Source: an uncultured Microcaldota archaeon (GTDB lineage Archaea > Micrarchaeota > Micrarchaeia > Anstonellales > J096). Taken from it: a stretch of DNA of 37,445 nucleotides. Each line of letters opens with the position of its first letter. The stretch's first letter is position 1. The notes under the pieces were generated by a model. That model made no database searches and was not told the origin of the DNA. It worked only from the letters and a program-made list of their open reading frames with translations. Positions 15,929 to 24,729 of this stretch are shown here, piece by piece. Position numbers and translations under genes: made by a program. Location of the stretch: NCBI GenBank assembly GCA_938083015.1, contig CALKCX010000006.1, positions 1-37,445 of the forward strand, given 5' to 3'.

Positions 15929-16855
15929 ATGTATAGATTTTCTAGTATTGAACCAACCATAGGGGGCTTCTTAATAGAGAGAAGAATTAAAGAATTAAAT
16001 ATGTTAGCACCAATTAGTTTACCATATGTAAGACTAGATAATAAACAAAAAGGAACACAATTGTTATTTGTCCCATCTGATAGAATTACTGTAAAAGTTC
16101 GTGAAGATACTGTTGTATATCATTCTATGAAAGCTGAGTTAGAAGCTAAATTATTGCCTAATCTTACAGTACATTTGGATAATAAAAAGACGTTATCAAG
16201 AATTAAACGTGTTATACGGACTCTTATAAGATCAGACGAGATTAGATATGTTTTTTCAAGGTATTCAAAATTAGACATATATGTTATACAAAGACCTGAT
16301 ATTAGATTGTATTTATCTACTGTTTATTTGAATAAATCGAATAATTTACAAGCACGTATATATTTGTCAAGTGACCAAATGCCTGCCCCAGTATTTGAAG
16401 CTGTTTTAATACACGAGTTTGCCCATGTTATCTACGAATATTATAAATCTCAACATAGTACTCTAAAAGATATGAATTTATTTTTACCATTAAAATACAG
16501 ATTAAGTTTAATATTAGAAAGATTACCTGATATCGATCAAAGAAGAGAATGTTTAAAACGTTTAAAAGAAGGATATTATTTTAATCGATCTTTTCCTACA
16601 TTTGGCCATCCACATACAAGTGAAAGTGAATTGTTTGCTTCATCTTTTACAATACTCTATCTTCTTACTTATGAAAAAGAATCGCTATCTAATTTAGAAG
16701 ATGAAAATGCGAGAAACATGGAAAGAGAGGTTAGAACTATGATAGAAGATGAAGCCAGTATATGGAGCTTACTATATTATATTGCTTATAATCTAAATAT
16801 ACCTCCTGATTCTAAAAATATAATATCGATATTAAACACTCCTAGAAATAGGTAA
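15929..16855 (+). CDS. Putative zinc metalloprotease (HEFAH)
   Basis: A 308-residue protein with a zincin motif HEFAH (162-166) within VLIHEFAHVIYE. A plausible third ligand is the glutamate in SESELFASSF (about Glu234), 68 residues downstream, as in gluzincins. There is no signal peptide or membrane segment, so it is probably cytoplasmic. The N-terminal 150 residues are not recognisable. A TTTAAA box is centred 24.5 bp before the ATG. Substrate unknown. Confidence 0.78.
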   Translation: MYRFSSIEPTIGGFLIERRIKELNMLAPISLPYVRLDNKQKGTQLLFVPSDRITVKVREDTVVYHSMKAELEAKLLPNLTVHLDNKKTLSRIKRVIRTLIRSDEIRYVFSRYSKLDIYVIQRPDIRLYLSTVYLNKSNNLQARIYLSSDQMPAPVFEAVLIHEFAHVIYEYYKSQHSTLKDMNLFLPLKYRLSLILERLPDIDQRRECLKRLKEGYYFNRSFPTFGHPHTSESELFASSFTILYLLTYEKESLSNLEDENARNMEREVRTMIEDEASIWSLLYYIAYNLNIPPDSKNIISILNTPRNR

Positions 16856-16903
16856 GTATTCGTATTATATAAGTTTTAAATATATTATTTTACTATATAA
16901 TTG

Positions 16904-18067
16904 ATGGAATTTATCAATATAGGGACTTTTGGTCATGTTGATCATGGTAAATCGACTTTGACAACTGCATTAACAGGAGTGATTACAGATAGACATAGTG
17001 AAGAAATAAAAAGAGGAATTACTATAAGATTAGGTCATGCAGAATTCTATATTTATGAAAAAGACGGTAATTATTATAACAATTACGTAGAAGGGGCCAA
17101 ACCTGTAAAAGGAGTTTCAATAGTAGATGCTCCTGGTCATGAAGCTTTGTTAGCAATTGCAGTATCAGGTATATCATTGTTAGATGGTGCAATGTTGATA
17201 ATAGCTGCTAATGAACCTTGCCCTCAACCTCAAACTATTGAACATCTATATATGTTAAATTATCTAGGTATAAAAAATATAATAATTGTACAGACTAAAG
17301 TAGATACGGTAAGTAAAGAACAGGCATTGGAAAATTATGAACAAATATTGAAGTTTGTAAAAGGTACTATAGCAGAAGGTGCACCTATAATTCCAGTATC
17401 ATCAACGTATAAAATTAATATTGAATATTTACTAAGAGAACTTGTAAAAATTAGACCAAGTAGAAGAGAATTTAAAGTAAAAGACATAGGATTAGCTGTT
17501 AGAAGTTTTGATGTAAATAAACCCGGAATAAAGGTAGATGAAATGAAAGGAGCTGTATTAGGAGGAGCAATTTTAACAGGAGAATTTAAAATAGGTGAAG
17601 AGATAGAGATAAATCCAGGAATATATATTGAGAAAACGCAGAATTTTACACCAATACAAACTAAAATAGAATCTATATATAGAGAAAATTCAAGATTAGA
17701 GATTGCCAATAGAGATAGTGGTCTTGTAGCAATAGGTACAACTCTTGATCCAAATCTAGCTAAAGAAGATGGATTAGCAGGCAATCTAATTAGTAAACCT
17801 GGAGAATTAAGTGAACCTGTGAAAAGTATTACTGCTAATATAGATCTTGTAAAGAGATTAGATATAAACAATCCACCTCTTTCTATTGGAGAGAATCTAA
17901 TAGTAAACTATCTGTCTATATCTACACCTGCTTTAATAAAAAACATATCAAAAAAGAAAGTAGATATTGTATTAAAAAAACCTATACCTTTTATTAGCGA
18001 TAAGTTTGCAATATTTAGAAAAATTGGAAACAGATGGAGATTTGCTGGATTAGGTAATGTTATTTAA
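16904..18067 (+). CDS. eif2g: Translation initiation factor aIF2 gamma subunit
   Basis: The GTPase subunit of aIF2 delivers Met-tRNAi to the ribosome. The G1 loop is GHVDHGKST (10-18), the switch region contains EIKRGITIRLGHAE, G3 is DAPGHE (75-80), and G4 is TKVD (131-134) in place of the usual NKID. PVSS (164-167) marks G5. Domains II and III follow. From the ATG at 16904 it is 387 residues; a TTG one codon earlier is possible. The zinc knuckle that normally lies between switch 1 and G3 is absent: the segment at about 50-70 has no cysteine. The alpha and beta subunits are outside the window. Confidence 0.95.
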   Translation: MEFINIGTFGHVDHGKSTLTTALTGVITDRHSEEIKRGITIRLGHAEFYIYEKDGNYYNNYVEGAKPVKGVSIVDAPGHEALLAIAVSGISLLDGAMLIIAANEPCPQPQTIEHLYMLNYLGIKNIIIVQTKVDTVSKEQALENYEQILKFVKGTIAEGAPIIPVSSTYKINIEYLLRELVKIRPSRREFKVKDIGLAVRSFDVNKPGIKVDEMKGAVLGGAILTGEFKIGEEIEINPGIYIEKTQNFTPIQTKIESIYRENSRLEIANRDSGLVAIGTTLDPNLAKEDGLAGNLISKPGELSEPVKSITANIDLVKRLDINNPPLSIGENLIVNYLSISTPALIKNISKKKVDIVLKKPIPFISDKFAIFRKIGNRWRFAGLGNVI

Positions 18068-18068
18068 A
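18063..18068 (+). promoter_or_regulatory. TATA box of the eS6 gene overlapping a stop codon
   Basis: TTTAAA centred 24.5 bp before the eS6 ATG. It contains the TAA stop codon of aIF2 gamma at 18065-18067, so termination of one frame and the promoter of the next are the same bases. Confidence 0.5.
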
Positions 18069-18089
18069 GCTTTCTTTTGATATAAAGTT

Positions 18090-18452
18090 ATGATACTAAA
18101 CTTAAGTCATAAAGATAAAAGTTATCGAATAGTAGTGGATGGTAAAGAATATCTGTTTTTAAATAAGAAAATAGGAGATGAAATAGATATTTCTCCAATA
18201 TTACCAGGTTATAAGATTAGACTAACAGGAGGTTCTGATGTTACAGGTACTCCTATGAGACCAGATCTTGAAGGTAATACTAGAAAATACCTTCTTGTAT
18301 CAGGAGGTGTAGGGTATAGACCAAAGAGAAAAGGAGAGAAGGCCAGAAAGTTGTTTAGAGGCAATGTCTATGGTCTAGATATAGTTCAAATCAATGCTGT
18401 TGTTTTACAAGCTGGTGATCAAACACCACCACATAGTCCTGCTAAGAAATAA
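18090..18452 (+). CDS. rps6e: Ribosomal protein eS6
   Basis: Small-subunit protein shared by archaea and eukaryotes. The 120-residue sequence has the family core KKIGDEIDISPILPGYKI, RLTGGSDVTGTPMRPDLEG, and the signature SGGVGYRPKRKGEKARK followed by RGNVYGLDIVQIN. Length is normal for archaeal eS6. It is downstream of aIF2 gamma, a translation-factor neighbour, and its stop abuts the stop of the convergent Cbf5 gene with no spacer. Confidence 0.97.
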   Translation: MILNLSHKDKSYRIVVDGKEYLFLNKKIGDEIDISPILPGYKIRLTGGSDVTGTPMRPDLEGNTRKYLLVSGGVGYRPKRKGEKARKLFRGNVYGLDIVQINAVVLQAGDQTPPHSPAKK

Positions 18453-19166
18453 TCAAGTTAATACTACTTGATACTCTCCATCTTTGATTATAGCTACTAA
18501 TTTATTATCATAAAATAATCCTGCATATCCACGTATATTCATATTTAATCTAACTCCATGTATAACTTTTTTATACGTAATTTCATCTATATCAATTCTA
18601 CTCATTCTTAGATAAGGAAACATCTCTTCTATTGAATATATACGTATAGATTTTGGATTTGTAAAAATACGATAAGGGTTTACACTCATACTTTCATCTA
18701 TATCTCCAATAGCTATTCTTCTTAGATCTTCCATCTTTGCCCCTATTTGTTCATTTAATACTCTCATGTAATAGCCAGATTCTACTCTAGCTTTAAATAG
18801 TATTCTATCATTTAACACCTCTAATATCTCTAATTCGTACAATTCTCTATATCTTAATCTCTTAGCTACTGCACTTTGTAAAGGAGGTATTTGGGCATTT
18901 TTACCTATTTTTGACTTTAATCTTTTTATATCTAATTCATTGACTTTATGATCGAATTTAGCTAAACATATATAAGTTTTATCTAATCTAGTAAAGAATC
19001 TTAATAATCTCGTATACCTTCCTAATGCTATTAGCATTACTCCCCCGACATTTGGATCTAAAGTTCCAGAGTGACCTGCTTTAGTATTGTAAAGTCTACC
19101 TATTTTTGCTGTAAGGTCATGAGATAATATATTAGTAGGTTTATCGACAATTAAGATACCATTCAT
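18453..19166 (-). CDS. cbf5: Short Cbf5/TruB-type tRNA/rRNA pseudouridine synthase
   Basis: Cbf5 is the catalytic subunit of archaeal H/ACA RNPs and can also modify tRNA U55. The catalytic loop is GHSGTLDPNVGGVM with Asp37, and the start NGILIVDKPTN is typical. Next come the KTYICLAKF strand and the RVESGYYMRVL segment. The protein is only 237 residues against about 330 for archaeal Cbf5. The C-terminal 40 residues (VIHGVRLNM, DNKLVAIIKDGEY) read as a reduced PUA domain. It overlaps cmk by 4 bases, matching the conserved archaeal cmk-truB neighbourhood. Whether it still works in H/ACA particles cannot be told. Confidence 0.9.
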   Translation of the reverse strand: MNGILIVDKPTNILSHDLTAKIGRLYNTKAGHSGTLDPNVGGVMLIALGRYTRLLRFFTRLDKTYICLAKFDHKVNELDIKRLKSKIGKNAQIPPLQSAVAKRLRYRELYELEILEVLNDRILFKARVESGYYMRVLNEQIGAKMEDLRRIAIGDIDESMSVNPYRIFTNPKSIRIYSIEEMFPYLRMSRIDIDEITYKKVIHGVRLNMNIRGYAGLFYDNKLVAIIKDGEYQVVLT

Positions 19167-19711
19167 TTCAATAGTCCTTTTCTATAAAGCACCATCTCTA
19201 TAAGGGCAATTTCATCTTCTACTGTAAAATACGTAGTGTTGATAATAAGATGAGCTACATCAAACGGTCTACTAATGTCTATGTTGTATACGTTTAAATA
19301 TCTCTCGTAATTCTGCTTATCTCTTAATAATATATGTTTTTTAGCATGTTCATAATCCATTCCATCTCTAATCATTATTCTACGAATTCTTTCCTCTAAA
19401 TCTGTTGTTAAAAATACTTTTACATCAGCATCAGGTATTGTCCATATTGCCAACCAAGTAGCTATAATAGCATGTTGATGTTTTTTTACCTCTTCCTTGA
19501 TGTATCTATCGAATTCCTTGTCTATATTAGGGTTATTTTTAGCTATTTCTTGAAATTCCTCTAAGGTTATTCCCATAGAATTAGCTATATCTTTGAAAGA
19601 CGGTATTATTAATTCTATATTGATATTATGTTTTTCTTTCATATATTTATTTAATTCTTGTGCTAGAGTAGTCTTACCAACACCAACATATCCAGATATA
19701 GCTATTTTCAT
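19163..19711 (-). CDS. cmk: Cytidylate kinase, archaeal type
   Basis: CMP/dCMP kinase of the archaeal family, which phosphorylates CMP using ATP. The 182-residue protein starts MKIAISGYVGVGKTT with its P-loop at 7-15. It continues with FKDIANSMGITLEEF and NIDKEFDRYIKEE, which match the archaeal Cmk NMP-binding region, then RIRRIMIRDGMDYEHAK and LLRDKQNYERY as the lid. It lies upstream of cbf5 with a 4-base overlap. A TTTAAA box centred 23.5 bp upstream is shared with the divergent topoisomerase gene. Confidence 0.92.
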   Translation of the reverse strand: MKIAISGYVGVGKTTLAQELNKYMKEKHNINIELIIPSFKDIANSMGITLEEFQEIAKNNPNIDKEFDRYIKEEVKKHQHAIIATWLAIWTIPDADVKVFLTTDLEERIRRIMIRDGMDYEHAKKHILLRDKQNYERYLNVYNIDISRPFDVAHLIINTTYFTVEDEIALIEMVLYRKGLLK

Positions 19712-19731
19712 GTTTCTATATACGATATCTT

Positions 19732-19737
19732 TTTAAA
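19732..19737. promoter_or_regulatory. Shared TATA box, cmk and topA
   Basis: TTTAAA within TTTTTAAAAA. Its centre is 23.5 bp from the cmk ATG and 24.5 bp from the topA GTG. A second TTTTAAAG at 19743-19749 is too close to topA to be its box but could add to leftward transcription. Confidence 0.6.
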
Positions 19738-19758
19738 AACGATTTTAAAGCTATATAT

Positions 19759-21468
19759 GTGACAGATGTTATCATTGCTGAAAAACCCAATGTTGCTAGG
19801 AAGATAAGTTCGATATTTAGCAATATAAAATACAGAAAATATAAGAATATAGGGTATTTTGAAAATGGGCATGTTGTTGTAATATCAGCAGTTGGACACG
19901 TATATAGATTAGATACGGATAAAAAAGGCTATCCTGTATTTGATGTTCAATGGAAACCGTCTTATCTTGTAGATAAAAAATTAAGTTATACACGCCCTTA
20001 TGTTGAATTAGCAGAGATGTGGAAAGATGCAGATAGAATAATTATAGCTACTGATTTTGATATAGAAGGTAGTTTAATAGGTTATAACTTAGCTAGATTT
20101 GCTATGACAGATCAAAGACTTTACAGGATGAAGTTTTCATCTATTACCTATGCGGAACTTAAGAGAGCTTGGGAAAACTTACAAGAGTTTGATTTTTACA
20201 ATGCATTAGCTGGAGAGGCCAGACATAAAATAGATTGGTTCTATGGTATAAATCTATCAAGATTTTTAATGAACAGTTTAAAAACCCAGAATATTAGTAA
20301 AGTGTTAAGTATAGGTAGAGTACAGGCACCATCTTTATCATTACTAATAGAACGAGAAGAGAGTATAGAGAATTTTATACCTAAAGAATTTTATTATGTC
20401 AATCTTAGAATACAAGATTACGTTTTCTCTAATGATAAAAGATTTGATAGTATAGAAGAACTGGAAAATTATATATCTAATCTTAAAAATAGGGGATTTG
20501 TTAATGTCGAAGATAGTATAGAAGAAATAGCGATATATCCTCTTAATCTTACAGATCTACAACAACTTGCTTATTATAATTATAGACTTTCGCCTAGTAA
20601 AACTCAGAGTATAGCACAGGAATTGTATGAAAAAGGATATATAAGCTATCCTAGAACATCGTCTAATGTATACCCTAAAGATCTAAATGTTAAAAAGATT
20701 CTTGAACAGTTAAAACAGTATGGTTTTGATAATTATATTTCAGAGTTATTACAGCAAGACGATATAAGGCCAAGGAAAGGTAAGAAAACAGATCCTGCAC
20801 ATCCGGCCATTTATCCTACTGGAGAAATACCTAGAGATTTGAATAAACAACAGAAACAAGTATACGAATTAGTATTAAGAAGTTTTATAGCTACTATGTA
20901 TAGACCAGTTGTGATTAAAAAGAAAGTATACAGTATAGATATTGGTGATGTATTCATAGCTAAAAGTTTAGAAATTGTTGATAAAAGCTTTTTAGACGGA
21001 TTATTCAATCTGGCCCCTTATAATAAGATTGAGGAAAAGAAAATATTACTAGAGACCGGCGAATACGATGTAGAATTAGAGAGAAAGACAGGTAAGACAA
21101 AACCTCCAAATAGGTATAATGAAGCTTCTATAATATCTAAACTAGAACAACTTAGATTAGGTACAAAGGCAACTCGAGCTATGATTTTAGATACGCTATT
21201 TGACAGAGGGTATATTAGAAAGACAAAAGGTAAGATATTTGTCAATCATCTAGGTAAGATTGTAAAAAAAGTATTATATCCTTATGTTCCAGATTTATTT
21301 GATGAAAAGTTTACTAGAGAATTAGAGGAAGATTTAGAGAATATACAGACAATAAAAGATGCTGATAAAGTTATTGAAAAAGCTAAAATTAGAATTGAAT
21401 CGATTTTCGAGAATTTAATTGGAAAAGAACAGGAAATTGGAGAATTATTGAAGGAAAATTTATATTAA
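19759..21468 (+). CDS. topA: DNA topoisomerase I (type IA)
   Basis: Relaxes negatively supercoiled DNA by single-strand passage. The GTG start gives MTDVIIAEKPNVARK with Glu8 of the Toprim domain. The metal triad is ATDFDIEGS (Asp99, Asp101, Glu103). Then come LSIGRVQAPSL (183-193), the catalytic tyrosine in GYISYPRTSS (Tyr297), and KTDPAHPAIYPTGE. At 569 residues it is a core enzyme: the C-terminal zinc fingers of many archaeal TopA proteins are missing, and the sequence ends in a charged helix. It has no reverse-gyrase helicase part. Its stop is 3 bases from the 3' end of the convergent tRNA-Leu. Confidence 0.95.
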   Translation: MTDVIIAEKPNVARKISSIFSNIKYRKYKNIGYFENGHVVVISAVGHVYRLDTDKKGYPVFDVQWKPSYLVDKKLSYTRPYVELAEMWKDADRIIIATDFDIEGSLIGYNLARFAMTDQRLYRMKFSSITYAELKRAWENLQEFDFYNALAGEARHKIDWFYGINLSRFLMNSLKTQNISKVLSIGRVQAPSLSLLIEREESIENFIPKEFYYVNLRIQDYVFSNDKRFDSIEELENYISNLKNRGFVNVEDSIEEIAIYPLNLTDLQQLAYYNYRLSPSKTQSIAQELYEKGYISYPRTSSNVYPKDLNVKKILEQLKQYGFDNYISELLQQDDIRPRKGKKTDPAHPAIYPTGEIPRDLNKQQKQVYELVLRSFIATMYRPVVIKKKVYSIDIGDVFIAKSLEIVDKSFLDGLFNLAPYNKIEEKKILLETGEYDVELERKTGKTKPPNRYNEASIISKLEQLRLGTKATRAMILDTLFDRGYIRKTKGKIFVNHLGKIVKKVLYPYVPDLFDEKFTRELEEDLENIQTIKDADKVIEKAKIRIESIFENLIGKEQEIGELLKENLY

Positions 21469-21471
21469 CAT

Positions 21472-21557
21472 TGCAGGGGGTGGGATTTGAACCCACGAAC
21501 CCACAACGGGACCAGGTCTTAAGCCTGGCGCCTTTGACCAGACTTGGCTACCCCTGC
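21472..21557 (-). tRNA. tRNA-Leu(TAA)
   Basis: On the minus strand the acceptor GCAGGGG pairs with CCCCTGC, followed by discriminator A. The anticodon arm CCAGG-CTTAAGA-CCTGG gives anticodon TAA. A long variable arm (CCCGTTGTGGG region) is typical of leucine. The T arm is GTGGG-TTCAAAT-CCCAC. No intron; CCA is not encoded. Confidence 0.97.
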
Positions 21558-21566
21558 AGTAATTTA

Positions 21567-21590
21567 TTTAAAAACCTAAAAACATTTAAA
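21567..21590. promoter_or_regulatory. Two opposed TATA boxes, tRNA-Leu and smc
   Basis: TTTAAA at 21567-21572 is centred 25.5 bp before the smc ATG. TTTAAA at 21585-21590 is centred 30 bp before the tRNA-Leu 5' end. The two promoters interlock in the 37-bp gap, each box lying in the other unit's initiation region. Confidence 0.55.
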
Positions 21591-21594
21591 AAGC

Positions 21595-24500
21595 ATGAGA
21601 TTAAAACTGCTTAAATTCAAGAATTTTAAATCTTTCAAAAATGCCGAGATTATATTTAATTCTAATCTTAATGTAATACTAGGCCCAAATGGATCTGGTA
21701 AAAGTAATATATGCGATGGTCTAAAGTTTGTTTTAGGAGAAAGATCTTTAACAAGCTTAAGAGTTAAGTCTTCTAAAGAATTAATACATGGTAATTCAGA
21801 TTATGCAGAAGTACTAGCTGTATTTGAATACGATGGAACAGAACTTATATTAGAAAGAGAAATTAAAGATGATAAAAATGTATATAAGGTGAATTCTAAA
21901 AAGGTTACATATGAAGAATATATGGAAGAATTATTGAAGTTAAATTTAGGAAATTCTTACAGATTTTTCATTATGCAAGGACAAGTTGAGAAGATAATTG
22001 GACTTAATAAAAATGAGAAAATGCAATTACTTTATGATGGGGCCGGAATACAGCAATTTGAGATAAGAAAATCAGAAATCCTTGAAGAGATGAAAACAAT
22101 CGATGAGAGAATCTCTCAATTATCTTTATTAATAGGAGAGAAGATGAAGTTTTTAGATGAATTAAAAGTCGAAAGTGAAAGAGCTTCTAATTATATAAAT
22201 ATTAAAAATAGATTAGAGATTTTACGTAATACTTTAGCTTATATTGATTATACGCGTATATCTAAAAACATCGAGACTATTAAGATTAAATTGCAAGAAT
22301 TGTTAAATACAAAAACAGAATTAGAACAAAAACTAGAACAACTTAGATCTCAAATAGAGACTATAAATCGTGAGAGAGAAGCTATATTGAATGAATTTAG
22401 AAGTAAAGAAATGTCTAAAATTCTAATCGATTTGACTGAGCAACAAGAGAATTTACAGAAGAGAAGAGCAGAACTAATGGATAAGCAAAGACTATTATTT
22501 GAGAGAAACAAGATGTATCAAAATCTTCTAACTAAAAGACAAGAAATTATTGAGAGAATTGGATGGTTAAAAAATAAAGTCAAAGATATAGACATGGGGA
22601 ATATACAGCAAAATCTAGATAGGTTGAAATCTATTAATCAAGAATTAATAGAGGTAGAAGCAGAATTGATGAATCTAAATGTAAAATATAGAGAATTTGC
22701 AGATATGTTAAAGAATGTGAATATAGAGCAACTTAAGTTAGAATTAGCTAGATTAAACAATGAAATATTAAACGTTTATAGACAAGATAGAGAATTAAGC
22801 GATCAGATAAAAACTATTGAAGAAGAGATTAGAAAACTGGAGAAAGAGAAAGAATTAAATCAAATACAATCCAATATATTGATATTAGAGAATTTTATTA
22901 AAGAATTAAAAGACAGGGTTGTTGGTATACACGATATGGTAATCAATCTAATAAGTTTTGATCCTAAATTAAAAAACGCAGTAGATGCCTTTGGTACACG
23001 TTTATTAAATATCGTGGTTGATGATGTAGATGTAGCTAAAAAGATAAACGAGATATTGAAAAATAGCAATATTAGATTAGGTAGAATTTCGATTATACCT
23101 CTTGCACAATTAAATGTGCCAAATTATAAAAATGTCAATATAGGTTTAGGACTATTGAAAAATCATATACAAACTGAAAGTAGATTTGAAAAAGTCTTAG
23201 ATTACGTATTTGGTGATGTTGTATTGATGAAAAGTTTTGATGAAGCTAAAATTCATATAGGTAAATACAGAATGGTCACATTAGATGGAGAGATGTTCGA
23301 ACCTACAGGTGTTATTACAATAGGTAGTTCTAATCTTAGTATAAGTTCAGCTAGATTGTACAGTGAGATTGTTAAGAAAATAGACGAATTAAAATCTAAG
23401 AAAGATAGTTTATCTGTAAAAAGAGAAGAGCTTGCTCATAAAATTGCAGAACTAAGAGAGAGAAAAGCAGCATTAGATAGTAAACTATCTGTGTTTTCAA
23501 ACAACCCATCTTTTGAAGACTTGTCTAAAATTGAAGATAGGATAAAAGAACTAACTAAGAGAAAAGAGGAGTTGAATAAAATAAAAGAAAGTCTAGAAAA
23601 AGATATTGCAATATACCAAGATAAGATAAAAGATATAGAAGAAATAGCTGCATTTAAAAAAGAAATCGAATTAAAACAAAGAGAACTTGAAGAGATAGAT
23701 AAGAATATAATAGATTTAGACCAAGAGATAAGAGAGTTAAATATAAATATAAGATCTATGAGTGATCAAATTAGAATAGAGGAATTAGCAATCGCCCAGA
23801 AGAGAAGACAATATTTTGAAATGGATCAAAAGATCAAAGAAAAGATAGAGGAGAGTAAACATAAAGAAGAGATGTTGAAAAATCTAGGATATGAACAACA
23901 AAAGATCTCTGAACAATTAGCAAATGTAGAGAAGAGTTATTACAGATATGAAAGAGAATTAAGTAACATGGAAATAGAGCTAAAAAACATAGCTTATAGA
24001 CAAGATATAGGTGTAATTCAAGGTGATAGAGAACAAATAGAAGCAGAGATTTCCGAACTTGAGTCCAATTTATTATCCTTAGGTAATATTAACTTTAGAG
24101 CTAAAGAAATGTACGATGCCTTAAGCAAAGATATCGGGGAAATAGATCAGAAAATAGAGAAATTAAGAGAAGAGAGAATACAACTTGTAAACATGCTAAA
24201 CGAGGTAGAAGCTAAAAAAGCATTATTTTTTAAAGATTTTATAAAAAGAGTAGACAATAGATTTAGAGAGTTAACTAAAACAATATCTGGTCTAGGGGAA
24301 GGTATTATTGAATTAGTAGATGATAACATTGATATTGTATTAATTAGAGATAATAAAAAGATTCGTTTAGAGTCTCTATCAGGAGGAGAGAAATCCTTGT
24401 TAGGATTACTATTAATATTTGCTATGAATCAAGAAAACCCCTTACCTATAACAGTATTCGATGAAGTAGATGCGGCACTTGATAAGATGAATAAAGATAG

Positions 24501-24645
24501 ATTGAAGAATTTCATATTATTAAATTCGGAAAAGACCCAGTTTATCATAGTTACACATAGTCAAGATTTAGCTAAAATAGGCAAGAACATAATAGGAGTA
24601 TCAAAAGTAGGAGATTCGTCAAGAATAGCGCAAATATCTATATAG
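21595..24645 (+). CDS. smc: SMC chromosome segregation ATPase
   Basis: Structural maintenance of chromosomes ATPase, which condenses and segregates DNA. Walker A is GPNGSGKSN (30-38) in a typical start (LKLLKFKNFKSFKN). A Q-loop lies in FIMQGQVE. Long coiled coils at about 165-430 and 600-860 flank a hinge at about 440-590 (SFDPKLKNAVDAFGTRLLN). The C-terminal head has LESLSGGEKSLLG (about 925) and the Walker B ITVFDEVDAALD (about 950). At 1016 residues it is shorter than most SMCs (about 1170), the loss being in the coils. Kleisin ScpA and ScpB are not in the window. Its stop is 1 base from the convergent tRNA-Asp. Confidence 0.96.
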   Translation: MRLKLLKFKNFKSFKNAEIIFNSNLNVILGPNGSGKSNICDGLKFVLGERSLTSLRVKSSKELIHGNSDYAEVLAVFEYDGTELILEREIKDDKNVYKVNSKKVTYEEYMEELLKLNLGNSYRFFIMQGQVEKIIGLNKNEKMQLLYDGAGIQQFEIRKSEILEEMKTIDERISQLSLLIGEKMKFLDELKVESERASNYINIKNRLEILRNTLAYIDYTRISKNIETIKIKLQELLNTKTELEQKLEQLRSQIETINREREAILNEFRSKEMSKILIDLTEQQENLQKRRAELMDKQRLLFERNKMYQNLLTKRQEIIERIGWLKNKVKDIDMGNIQQNLDRLKSINQELIEVEAELMNLNVKYREFADMLKNVNIEQLKLELARLNNEILNVYRQDRELSDQIKTIEEEIRKLEKEKELNQIQSNILILENFIKELKDRVVGIHDMVINLISFDPKLKNAVDAFGTRLLNIVVDDVDVAKKINEILKNSNIRLGRISIIPLAQLNVPNYKNVNIGLGLLKNHIQTESRFEKVLDYVFGDVVLMKSFDEAKIHIGKYRMVTLDGEMFEPTGVITIGSSNLSISSARLYSEIVKKIDELKSKKDSLSVKREELAHKIAELRERKAALDSKLSVFSNNPSFEDLSKIEDRIKELTKRKEELNKIKESLEKDIAIYQDKIKDIEEIAAFKKEIELKQRELEEIDKNIIDLDQEIRELNINIRSMSDQIRIEELAIAQKRRQYFEMDQKIKEKIEESKHKEEMLKNLGYEQQKISEQLANVEKSYYRYERELSNMEIELKNIAYRQDIGVIQGDREQIEAEISELESNLLSLGNINFRAKEMYDALSKDIGEIDQKIEKLREERIQLVNMLNEVEAKKALFFKDFIKRVDNRFRELTKTISGLGEGIIELVDDNIDIVLIRDNKKIRLESLSGGEKSLLGLLLIFAMNQENPLPITVFDEVDAALDKMNKDRLKNFILLNSEKTQFIIVTHSQDLAKIGKNIIGVSKVGDSSRIAQISI

Positions 24646-24646
24646 A

Positions 24647-24718
24647 CGCCCCGGCCGGGACTCGAACCCGGATCACAGGCTCGACAGGCCTGTATGTTCG
24701 CCCTTACACCACCGGGGC
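24647..24718 (-). tRNA. tRNA-Asp(GTC)
   Basis: Acceptor GCCCCGG pairs with CCGGGGC, followed by discriminator G. The anticodon arm CAGGC-CTGTCGA-GCCTG gives anticodon GTC. The T arm is CCGGG-TTCGAGT-CCCGG. No intron; CCA is not encoded. A TTTAAA box at 24743-24748, centred 27.5 bp upstream, lies inside the 3' end of the HAD gene that precedes it on the same strand. Confidence 0.97.
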
Positions 24719-24729
24719 CTAACTTAATA

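Noticed and set aside
17335-17871. 178-residue open frame on the minus strand
   Set aside because: It is fully antisense to aIF2 gamma, which is certain; the frame is a by-product of its codon bias and has no promoter or family match.
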